DNA of 64,000 nucleotides from Bacillota bacterium (GTDB taxonomy: Bacteria > Bacillota > Clostridia > Christensenellales > Aristaeellaceae). Position numbers and translations under genes: made by a program. Below are positions 52,796-60,538 of the stretch, piece after piece. The stretch lies in contig JASGUQ010000014.1 in the NCBI GenBank assembly GCA_030057655.1, positions 33,975 to 97,974 of the forward strand, given 5' to 3'. The notes beneath the pieces are model-generated. The model saw nothing but the letters and a program-made list of their open reading frames with translations, searched no databases and was not told the origin of the DNA. Position 1 is the first letter of the stretch; every line of letters begins with the position of its first letter.

Positions 52796-54627
52796 ACCCC
52801 CTCAAAGCGCCTCAGCCCGCAGCCTTCGCAGCCCAGGCGGCAGTCCGGCGTGGTCTGCTCTTTGTGCGCCCGCTCGTTCTCGCGCAAGAGGTAGGCCCTG
52901 GTGACGCCGATGTCCACAAAGTCCCAGGGCAGCAGCTCGTCTTTGTTCCGCTCCCGGTTGGCGTAAAACTGGGGGGAAAGCCCGGCGTCTGAAAAGGCCT
53001 GAAGCCAGGCGTCGTATTTAAAATGCTCGTTCCAGCCGTCCAGGCGGCAGCCCAGTTCATAGGCGCGCAGCAGGACCTTGCCCAAACGCCTGTCGCCCCT
53101 GGCGAAACAGGCCTCCAGGAAGCTGGTCTCCGGGTCGTGCCAGTTGAAGGTCACGCCCTTGATGCGCAGCGCCTCCCTTAACAGCAGTTGCTTTCTCTTG
53201 ATCTCCTCCAGCCTGTCCTGCGCCGCCCACTGGAAGGGGGTGAAGGGCTTGGGCACAAAGGTGGAGGCGCTGACCACCACCTTTAACCCTTTCGCCCGCT
53301 TTTCTTTGGGCAGGGCATAATAGGCGGCCACGACTTTTTTGGCCAAATCGGCGATGCCCAGCAGGTCCTCATCCCGTTCGGTGGGCAGGCCGATCATGAA
53401 GTACAGTTTCACCTGGCTCCAGCCGGATTCAAAGGCCTCACTCACCGTGCGCAGCAGGTCTTCTTCCGTCACGCCCTTGTTGATCACGTCGCGCAGCCTT
53501 TGCGTGCCGGCTTCCGGCGCCAGGGTCAGGCCGGATTTTTTGACCTGGGCGGTGTCAACCAGCGCCTCCTGCAGCTGGTTGTCGATCCTGAGGCTGGGCA
53601 GGGAGAGGGACACCATCTTATCCTTAAACTGCTCGTTCAGCCCTTTGATCAATTCCAGCAGGCAGGTATAGTCCCCGGTTGACAGGCTGGACAGGCTCAT
53701 CTCCTCATAACCCGTGCTGTCAAACAGGCTCTGGGCCAGTTCCAGCAGCTTCTCCGGGCTTCTTTCCCGGACAGGGCGGTAGAGCATCCCCGCCTGGCAG
53801 AAGCGGCAGCCGCGCGTGCAGCCGCGCATCACCTCCAGCACGACGCGGTCATGCACGGCCTCGGTAAAGGGCAGGGGAATGGTCTTGGGGAAGACGGCGG
53901 CGTCCAGATCCAATTCAATGCGCTTTTGGATCGTTTTGGGCGCTTGATCGGTCTTTGGCTCAAAGGCGGCCAGGGTGCCGTCCTCCTTATAACGGGCTTC
54001 GTACAGGGAGGGCACATACACGCCCGGGATCTGGGCCAGGGACAACAGGATGTTTGCCCGCGACAGGCCCTCTTTGCGCCCCTTGCCCACGGCGCGCAGC
54101 ACCTCGTTGTTGGCCTTTTCACCGTCGCCCATGATAAAGGCGTCGATGATCTCATAAAGGGGCTCCGGGTTGGAGGCGCAGGGGCCGCCCGCGATGATGA
54201 TGGGTTTTTTTTCACCGCGCTGGCCATGGGTCAGCGGGATGCCGCCCAGGTCCAGCATCGCCAGGACATTGGTGTAGCTCATCTCATACTGCAGGGTGAA
54301 GCCCACCACGTCAAACTCGCTCAGCGCCCTTTTGCTTTCCAGTGAAAACAGGGGGATGCCCTGCTCCTTCATTTTGTCCGCCATGTCCACCCAGGGCATC
54401 ATCGCGCGCTCGCACAGCAGGTCGTCCTCCAGGTTCACCGCTTCGTAGATAACCTTCATGCCCAGATGGCTCATCGCCACCTCGTAGCTGTCCGGGAAGG
54501 CAAAGCAGAAGCTGGTCCTGCCCTCCCAGTCCTTTTTAACGCTGTTGACCTCGCCCCCCATGTAGCGGGCGGGCTTTTGCACCTGTTCCATCAGCGCTTC
54601 CAGGCGCTGCATCTGAGCCTTGTCCAA
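52783..54627 (-). CDS. B12-binding-type radical SAM protein (TIGR03960-like)
   Basis: 614 residues. An N-terminal cobalamin-type fold (FCFAFPDSYEVAMSHLG near 40) precedes the radical SAM core with RGCTRGCRFCQAG (CX3CX2C). The C-terminus is Cys-rich (CRLGCEGCGLRRFEGVC). Start TTG 54627 is chosen because GGAGG lies 6 bases before it and the protein then begins MDKAQMQRLEALMEQVQKPA. In Clostridia this gene, DUF2344 and rng often precede rplU-obgE; those are not in this window. Function unknown. Confidence 0.9.
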   Translation of the reverse strand: MDKAQMQRLEALMEQVQKPARYMGGEVNSVKKDWEGRTSFCFAFPDSYEVAMSHLGMKVIYEAVNLEDDLLCERAMMPWVDMADKMKEQGIPLFSLESKRALSEFDVVGFTLQYEMSYTNVLAMLDLGGIPLTHGQRGEKKPIIIAGGPCASNPEPLYEIIDAFIMGDGEKANNEVLRAVGKGRKEGLSRANILLSLAQIPGVYVPSLYEARYKEDGTLAAFEPKTDQAPKTIQKRIELDLDAAVFPKTIPLPFTEAVHDRVVLEVMRGCTRGCRFCQAGMLYRPVRERSPEKLLELAQSLFDSTGYEEMSLSSLSTGDYTCLLELIKGLNEQFKDKMVSLSLPSLRIDNQLQEALVDTAQVKKSGLTLAPEAGTQRLRDVINKGVTEEDLLRTVSEAFESGWSQVKLYFMIGLPTERDEDLLGIADLAKKVVAAYYALPKEKRAKGLKVVVSASTFVPKPFTPFQWAAQDRLEEIKRKQLLLREALRIKGVTFNWHDPETSFLEACFARGDRRLGKVLLRAYELGCRLDGWNEHFKYDAWLQAFSDAGLSPQFYANRERNKDELLPWDFVDIGVTRAYLLRENERAHKEQTTPDCRLGCEGCGLRRFEGVCLK

Positions 54628-54733
54628 AACTTTCCTCCAGAAAAACAGTCCTGTTATTTTATCACAGGCACGCATATTCGTCACGCGCGAAGGAAACCGG
54701 GGAAACACCCGGGCTTTGTTTTAAACGCCGGCT

Positions 54734-54761
54734 TTGACGCGCTGGCGATTTTTGATATATT
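54734..54761 (+). promoter_or_regulatory. Promoter of the HD hydrolase gene
   Basis: TTGACG (54734-54739), 16 bases, TATATT (54756-54761). Confidence 0.6.
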
Positions 54762-54797
54762 GTTGATGAGATTATTTTAAACCTGTGAGGAAAAATC

Positions 54798-55460
54798 ATG
54801 AAGATCACGCTTGAAGACGTTAAACACAACCCGGCTGTGCGCGCCTACATTCAAAAATCGGACGAGTCCTTAAAGGCCATCGGCTTTACGGAGCACAGCT
54901 TTGCCCACGTCACCAAGGTGGCGGTCACAGCCAGGGACATTTTATCCCGGACCGGCCACTGCGCCCGGGACGGCGAGCTGGCGGCCATCGCGGGCTTCCT
55001 GCACGACATCGGCAACCTGGTCAACCGCAACCGGCATGAGACCTCCGGCGCGCTCATGGCCTTTCAAATTCTAAATAACATGGGGGCAGACGTGACGGAC
55101 ATCGCCACCATCGTCACCGCCATCGGCAACCATGACGAGGCGACCGCCTTCCCGGTCAACGACATCGCGGCGGCCCTCATCATCGCGGACAAGACCGACG
55201 TTAGGCGCAGCCGCGTCAGGGACAAGGAGACCATTGCCCTGGACATCCATGACCGGGTCAATTACGCGGTGGTGGACTCCAGGGTGGAGGTCATCAGGGA
55301 GGGGATGGAGATCCGCCTCACCCTGTCCATCGACACGGAGATCTGCCCCATCTCCGAGTATTTTGAGATCTTCCTTTCCCGCATGATCCTGTGCCGCAAA
55401 GCCGCCGAAAAACTGGGCTACCGCTTCGGCCTGGTCATCAATGGGCAGACGATGATGTAG
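54798..55460 (+). CDS. HD-domain phosphohydrolase
   Basis: 220 residues. Metal-site motifs are HSFAHVTKV, GFLHDIGN (the HD pair near residue 73), NHDEA and IADKTDVRRSR. The last third is a small beta-rich domain of unknown role. It probably cleaves a phosphate ester or nucleotide; the substrate cannot be told. TGAGGA precedes the ATG. It is a single-gene unit with its own promoter and terminator. Confidence 0.85.
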   Translation: MKITLEDVKHNPAVRAYIQKSDESLKAIGFTEHSFAHVTKVAVTARDILSRTGHCARDGELAAIAGFLHDIGNLVNRNRHETSGALMAFQILNNMGADVTDIATIVTAIGNHDEATAFPVNDIAAALIIADKTDVRRSRVRDKETIALDIHDRVNYAVVDSRVEVIREGMEIRLTLSIDTEICPISEYFEIFLSRMILCRKAAEKLGYRFGLVINGQTMM

Positions 55461-55478
55461 GAAAATTGCAAAAGCATC

Positions 55479-55518
55479 AATGGGCTGGAGCAGTGTCAAA
55501 CATCTGCGCCAGCCCATT
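55479..55518 (+). terminator. Terminator of the HD hydrolase gene
   Basis: AATGGGCTGG / CCAGCCCATT plus an inner CAG/CTG pair, weak T tail (AATTTGC). Confidence 0.6.
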
Positions 55519-55672
55519 AATTTGCTTAAACAACATTATATTTGCTTAATTTCGGCCTAATGCATCGAATTTGTGTTTATATTCTTGTAAAAAATTCTTG
55601 CGCTCCAAAAATCATGGCAGTATTATAAAAACAGGCATACATATTTGCCAATCATATTCAGGAGGTAGAACC

Positions 55673-57571
55673 ATGAGGAAACTACTTGCATTGCTGTTGT
55701 CTCTTGTGCTGCTTGGCGGGCTTGTGACAACCGCGACAACCGAGACCCTCTTTACCCCCGGCACCTATCAGGGCGAAGGAAAGGGCATCCACGACATGCT
55801 GAAGGTGGAAGTGACGGTCGATGAAAGCAAGATCCTTGAGATCAAAATCACCGAGCACACCGAAACCCCCGGTATTTCCGACGCTGCCCTGGAACAGGTC
55901 CCCCAGGACATCATCAAATATCAGTCCCTGCTGGTAGACACCGTTGCCGGCGCCACGGTCACCAGTGTCGCTATCCTGACAGCTGTAGAGGAAGCCTTGA
56001 AGTCCTCCGGCGCTGATGTTGAGAAACTGAAGGTTGAAGTTGAAAAAGAAGCTGGCGAAGGCCAACTGATTGAAAAAACTGCTGATGTGGTCGTGGTGGG
56101 CGGCGGCGGCGCCGGCCTGGCTGCTGCGGTCAGCGTCCTGCAAAATGGCGGCACCGTGCTGGTGTTGGAAAAGATGCCCGTTCTGGGCGGCTCCACCATC
56201 ATTGCCGGCGGCCAGTACAACGCGGTGGATGACAAGCGGCAGGGAGCCGTTGAAATGCGCCCGGAACTCATTGAGCAGGCCATGTCTTATGCCACCGAAG
56301 AACCCCAAAATGACCTGCACAAAGAAACCATGGCCGTTTTGAAGAAACAGATCGAGGAATACCAGGCGGCTGGCAGCACCTATATTTTTGACTCTCCGGA
56401 GCTGCACGCCTTGCAGGCTTGGCGCGGGGGCGACTATGTTGCCGATTTGGAGCTGGTGCTTACCTTGACCCGCGGCGCTGAAGAATCCATTGCCTGGCTT
56501 GAAAGTCAGGGCGTTGCCTTCCAGGACCAGGTTGCCACGGTGACCGGCGCCCTGTGGCCGCGCACCCATCAGTTTGTCAAACCCCTGGTAACCGGCCCCA
56601 TTGACGCTTTCCGCGAGCAGCTTGCAGCCGCCGGTGACAAGGCGGATGTCCTGCTGAACACCAAAGCCCAGGAGCTTATTGTGGAAGATGGCCGCGTTGT
56701 GGGCGTCAAGGCCGTTCAGGGTGAGAACGAAATCATTGCCAAGGCCGCCAAGGGCGTTATCCTGGCCACCGGCGGCTTTGCCCGCAACGCTGAACTAATC
56801 AAGAAATACGATACCCACTGGGGCGGGCTGGATGGCTTAAACTCCACCAACTCAGTCAGCGCCACGGGGGACGGCATCATCATGGCCCAGGCCGTGGGCG
56901 CTGCCCTCACCGGCATGGAATGGATCCAACTGCTGCCGGTCGGCCATCCGGAAACCGGCGGCATGGCCGGCAACATCTCCATCAACGCTGCCAACCAGCT
57001 GTTTGTCAACATCAACGGCGAGCGCTTTGTGGCGGAGGACGCCCGGCGCGACACCCTAACCCAGGGCTTGCTGGCGCAGCCGGAGCAGAAGATGTTCATC
57101 CTGCATGACGCCCATGAATACTACAATGAGGACGTGAAAAACGACTTTAACGAAACCATTGGCGAACTGGTTGCCAACGGCACTGCCGTCAAAGGCGACA
57201 CCCTGGCTGAACTGGCTCAGAACATGGGCGTTCCTGCTGAAACCCTTGAAAAGGCGGTAGCCGAGTACAACAAGGCTGTGGCTGGCGAACAGAAGGATGC
57301 CTTTGGCAAAAACCTCCTTCAGGATCCTTTTGACAAACCGCCCTACTATGCTTCCCTGCGGGTGCCCACCATCCACCACACCATGGGCGGCCTGATGATT
57401 GACACTTCCGCGCGGGTGCTGGATCAAAATGGCGCCCCCATTCCTGGTCTGTACGCGGCAGGCGAGGTGACCGGCGGCATCCATGGCGCAAACCGCCTGG
57501 GCGGAAACGCGATTCCCGATGTCATGGTCTTTGGCAAGATCGCCGGCCAATCCGCTGTGGAACAAAAGTAA
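55673..57571 (+). CDS. Secreted FMN/FAD flavoprotein reductase (fumarate/urocanate reductase family)
   Basis: 632 residues from ATG 55673 (AGGAGG upstream). A signal peptide (MRKLLALLLSLVLLGGL) leads to an FMN-binding domain (about 30-115) whose DTVAGAT motif puts the covalently flavinylated residue at Thr95. The FAD domain starts VVVVGGGGAGLAAAVS near 140. Active-site positions of the soluble fumarate reductase family are kept: HHTMGG (His568/569) and GANRLGGNA (Arg608). It would pass electrons from FMN to FAD to an extracellular acceptor. No heme domain is present. An ApbE flavin transferase is required but not in this window. Confidence 0.9.
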   Translation: MRKLLALLLSLVLLGGLVTTATTETLFTPGTYQGEGKGIHDMLKVEVTVDESKILEIKITEHTETPGISDAALEQVPQDIIKYQSLLVDTVAGATVTSVAILTAVEEALKSSGADVEKLKVEVEKEAGEGQLIEKTADVVVVGGGGAGLAAAVSVLQNGGTVLVLEKMPVLGGSTIIAGGQYNAVDDKRQGAVEMRPELIEQAMSYATEEPQNDLHKETMAVLKKQIEEYQAAGSTYIFDSPELHALQAWRGGDYVADLELVLTLTRGAEESIAWLESQGVAFQDQVATVTGALWPRTHQFVKPLVTGPIDAFREQLAAAGDKADVLLNTKAQELIVEDGRVVGVKAVQGENEIIAKAAKGVILATGGFARNAELIKKYDTHWGGLDGLNSTNSVSATGDGIIMAQAVGAALTGMEWIQLLPVGHPETGGMAGNISINAANQLFVNINGERFVAEDARRDTLTQGLLAQPEQKMFILHDAHEYYNEDVKNDFNETIGELVANGTAVKGDTLAELAQNMGVPAETLEKAVAEYNKAVAGEQKDAFGKNLLQDPFDKPPYYASLRVPTIHHTMGGLMIDTSARVLDQNGAPIPGLYAAGEVTGGIHGANRLGGNAIPDVMVFGKIAGQSAVEQK

Positions 57572-57581
57572 CCAAATAACC

Positions 57582-57649
57582 ACCGCCGGAACCCCCCGGC
57601 GGTCATGAAGCAGGGGCTGGAGCAGAACAGGGCGTCTGATCCAGCCCCT
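57582..57649 (+). terminator. Two hairpins after the flavoprotein gene
   Basis: ACCGCCGG / CCGGCGGT (57582-57603) and AGGGGCTGGA / TCCAGCCCCT (57612-57649) stand in tandem, T-poor. The rest up to 57861 holds no recognised gene. Confidence 0.6.
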
Positions 57650-57861
57650 TGGTTATTGAGTGATGGTTGTTTAACAGGATTTCCAGATGAGAACATCGCT
57701 TTTCCGCATGTGTTCTCTTTTGCTTCGGAGGGGAATAGAAATCTCATGGTTTTAACAGGCAGCGGCGCTGACGATCAGGAAGCGATTTCATCTTCCTGAC
57801 GCCGGCGCATAACAACTGTAATTATGGGTAAAGTAATAGCATCAACGAAAGGAGAAACCAC

Positions 57862-58497
57862 ATGTTGAACACATTGAAGCAATTGACCAAAACAACAGCT
57901 CTCCTGCTGACCCTGGCAATACTTTTCTCCCTCGCGGCGCTGCCCCTGACGGCGGGCGCCTTTGACCTGAACGCCTGGTACAAGGAGCAGGCAGGCCTGA
58001 TGCTGGACGACATACAGGAGTTGTCCAAGGACAACAATTACCTGAGCAAAACAGTTGCAATGCCCGACGCCCAAAACTATATCATCCAGTGGCGCGAAAC
58101 GATGGATGAGAAGGTGCCTGTGACGTATGTATTCAAAGCGCCCACGCTCACGCAGGTGCTGAAGATCACTGGCGAAGGGGGTCTGTCAGGCTTCATTGAG
58201 GGATTAGGCGAGGTGGCCCGCAAGCGCATGGAAGACTCCGCGGTGATGATGTTGGCGAATTACGCAGGCAGCGTCAGTTCCGGCGGTCAAAACGGCGCTT
58301 ACGCGTTGATTGCCGGCAGCGCGCTTAACATCGGGAAAATGCTTGAAAAGCCCGAAGGCTTTGAGAACACGGTGGTGGTGTACGAGTATGACACCTTTGT
58401 GGTGACGGTGTCTTTCCGCGACGGCGGCCCGGCTGTCAGCGTTAATGCCGCCATTGCCCTGCCCGCTTTTCTGGAAAAACTGCAGGAAATTCAGTAA
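57862..58497 (+). CDS. Secreted protein of unknown function
   Basis: 211 residues with a clear signal peptide (hydrophobic stretch about 11-28, cleavage near TAGA). The mature part has a Gly-rich segment (GEGGLSGFIEGLGEVARKR) and a beta-strand-like end (TVVVYEYDTFVVTVSFRDGG). No Cys remains after cleavage and no motif is recognised. GAAAGGAG lies 8 bases before the ATG. It is a single gene with no functional context. Confidence 0.7.
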   Translation: MLNTLKQLTKTTALLLTLAILFSLAALPLTAGAFDLNAWYKEQAGLMLDDIQELSKDNNYLSKTVAMPDAQNYIIQWRETMDEKVPVTYVFKAPTLTQVLKITGEGGLSGFIEGLGEVARKRMEDSAVMMLANYAGSVSSGGQNGAYALIAGSALNIGKMLEKPEGFENTVVVYEYDTFVVTVSFRDGGPAVSVNAAIALPAFLEKLQEIQ

Positions 58498-58630
58498 ACA
58501 AGCCAGGAATCCTAGCTGCCCGGGCAAGCGCACTTTGGTGAAGAAACTATGGCAGATCATGCATCAACCCATTTTGCGGGCTTTAACTGGTGATAAAAAT
58601 GGAATTTGAATTCATTGAGGTAGATACTTT

Positions 58631-59023
58631 ATGAAAAAATACAAAGCCGCTGCGATCCTGATGATCATTCACGGCGGCTTAATGGAACTCTCGGGGGTTT
58701 TCTTCATCTTTTTCCCTTTAATTTTTGACAGTAACTTTATTGAAACTGGCAAGTATTTTTCGTTCAAGCTTTCATATTTTCAGGAAAATATGAATATGAT
58801 GATAATCATGGGAGTAATCTATGGAATCATGAGACTGACCGGAGCAATCGGGTTGCTAAAAAACAGGATGTGGGGATTAGCCCTGTCTGTCATCAACTCT
58901 GTTGCTACAATTATCGTGATGATGTTCATGTTGCCTGCCGGGATCGCGGATGGCATCCTTGCCGGCAGCGCTTTGGTTCTAATGCTGACACAGTATTATG
59001 GGGACAAAAAAATAATAGAATAG
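58631..59023 (+). CDS. Small membrane protein, four predicted helices
   Basis: 130 residues with membrane segments at about 6-29, 55-76, 82-98 and 100-120. Residue composition is Met/Ile-rich and the gene is AT-richer than its neighbours. GAGGTAG precedes the ATG by 9 bases. No family is recognised and no partner gene is close. Confidence 0.65.
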   Translation: MKKYKAAAILMIIHGGLMELSGVFFIFFPLIFDSNFIETGKYFSFKLSYFQENMNMMIIMGVIYGIMRLTGAIGLLKNRMWGLALSVINSVATIIVMMFMLPAGIADGILAGSALVLMLTQYYGDKKIIE

Positions 59024-59070
59024 ACAAGCCCCTGTTTTGGAAATCTCTACTCTGTATTCGGTCATCGGAC

Positions 59071-59113
59071 AGAAAGGCCGCCACGACAGCAGATCTTGGC
59101 GGCCTTTCTAAAT
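59071..59113. terminator. Perfect 13-bp hairpin after the membrane-protein gene
   Basis: AGAAAGGCCGCCA / TGGCGGCCTTTCT with a 13-base loop. It probably ends the + strand transcript. Confidence 0.7.
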
Positions 59114-59168
59114 GCGCCTCACTTGAGGCCCTTTGTTGAATATCACCCCTTGCTTCAAGACAAAGGGG

Positions 59169-59213
59169 TCAAGGGGCGCCGCCCCTTGAGGGGGTCCGGG
59201 GCGCTTGCCCCGG
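59169..59213. repeat. Paired GC-rich palindromes
   Basis: TCAAGGGGC-GCC-GCCCCTTGA (59169-59189) and CCGGGGC-GCTT-GCCCCGG (59196-59213) lie side by side. Such paired palindromes are a common dispersed intergenic repeat type; copies elsewhere cannot be checked here. They sit just past the aldo/keto reductase stop and may also end that transcript. Confidence 0.55.
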
Positions 59214-59236
59214 CGTCTCTTCGCTTTTTTCCAGCA

Positions 59237-60163
59237 TTAAGGCAAAGTGTTCCCTGCGGCGTGGTAAATGGCGTACCAGTCTTTGTGGCTCAGTTTGATG
59301 TCCGTGGCGGTCGCGATGTCCTTTAAGCGCTCGGGCTTGGTGGTGCCCAGGACCACCTGCATAGGGACCGGGTGCCGCAAAAGGAAGGCGCTGGCCATGG
59401 CGGTGGGGCTGATGCCGTATTTTTCGCCCATTTCAGAGAGTACTTTGTTTAGTTCCGGAAACTTCTCATTGCCCACAAACACGCCCCCGAAATAGCCGTA
59501 CTGGTAGGGCGACCAGGCCTGGACGGTGATGTCCTTTAAGCGGCAGTAGTCCAGCGTGCTGTTGTCATGGTCCACGGAGGCCGCGTTTTTCATGTTCACG
59601 TTCAGCCCGGCGTCGATCATGCCGGTGAACATGACGCTCATCTGCAGCTGGTTAAAGAGGAACTTTTGTTTAACGTAGCGCTTTAAAAGCTCTATCTGCA
59701 TGGGGTTGTGGTTGCTGACACCAAAATGGCGCACCTTGCCCGATTCCGCCAGCGTAGTAAGCGCCTCCGCCACCTCCTCCGGCTCCACCAGGGCGTCCGG
59801 GCGGTGCAGAAGCAGGACATCCAGGTAATCGGTCTGCAGGCGCTTCAAAATGCCGTCCACGCTTTTTAAAATGTGTTCCTTTGAGAAGTCAAAGCGCAGC
59901 ACCTCGTCGTTGTTGATGATGCCGCACTTGGACTGCAGGTAGATGTCCTCCCGCCTGAGGCTGGAATGCTTCAAGGCCTCGGCAAAGACGATCTCGGACT
60001 CGCCGCCGCCATAGATGTCCGCGTGATCAAAAAAGTTGATGCCTGCTTCCTTGGCCGCTTCCAGGAAGCGGACCAGCTCCTTTTGCTCCAGGGCCGGGAT
60101 GCGCATGCAGCCGGCGACGATCTCGGAGATCATCAGCCCGGGCGCGGGATTCAAATATTTCAT
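59237..60163 (-). CDS. Aldo/keto reductase (YdhF-like)
   Basis: 308 residues. NADPH-dependent TIM-barrel oxidoreductase with the catalytic tetrad in FFDHADIYGGGESE (Asp, Tyr), LQSKCGI (Lys) and LLHRPD (His). Cofactor blocks are FGVSNHNP and VVLGTTKPERL. ATG 60163 has AAAGGGGG 7 bases upstream; the frame is open for 52 more codons without support. Substrate unknown. Confidence 0.92.
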   Translation of the reverse strand: MKYLNPAPGLMISEIVAGCMRIPALEQKELVRFLEAAKEAGINFFDHADIYGGGESEIVFAEALKHSSLRREDIYLQSKCGIINNDEVLRFDFSKEHILKSVDGILKRLQTDYLDVLLLHRPDALVEPEEVAEALTTLAESGKVRHFGVSNHNPMQIELLKRYVKQKFLFNQLQMSVMFTGMIDAGLNVNMKNAASVDHDNSTLDYCRLKDITVQAWSPYQYGYFGGVFVGNEKFPELNKVLSEMGEKYGISPTAMASAFLLRHPVPMQVVLGTTKPERLKDIATATDIKLSHKDWYAIYHAAGNTLP

Positions 60164-60538
60164 AACATGTCCCCCTTTCGTTTTTCTGTTTGGTTTGCTG
60201 TATCTCAGTATAGCAAATTCCAGCGCCTTTGTCCGCAGTCCGCGTTGGCGCGGGGTGCTTTTCCAGAACAAAACGAGCTTCGCCCGCAAGGCCGCTGGCT
60301 GCACCTGCTTCCTGGGCAAAGGCGTTTAGGGAGAAGGTGCTGTAGGGGCTTTCAACAATCAGTGTATGATTTGCGAAAGAGGAGCGTGCGTAAGCATGGA
60401 TTTTTGTTTGTTCAGCACATATTTTGCTTAAGTATGACATGATAATTTATGGTAATTAATATTATTGGACATTATATCATTGTGAGATTTATAACGATGG
60501 GTGCTAAAAAAAGGTATCTCATAAAAATTTGATATCGT
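60164..60538. other. Intergenic region at the edge of the AT-rich island
   Basis: Base composition changes near 60430 from GC-rich to AT-rich, which marks the probable island edge. An open frame on the minus strand (to about 60440) runs into the reductase leader without a ribosome site. No promoter, terminator or RNA could be supported. Confidence 0.3.

Noticed and set aside
60027..60440. 137-codon minus-strand frame overlapping the aldo/keto reductase start
   Set aside because: It is out of frame with the reductase and has no ribosome site; its second half is the reductase gene in another frame.
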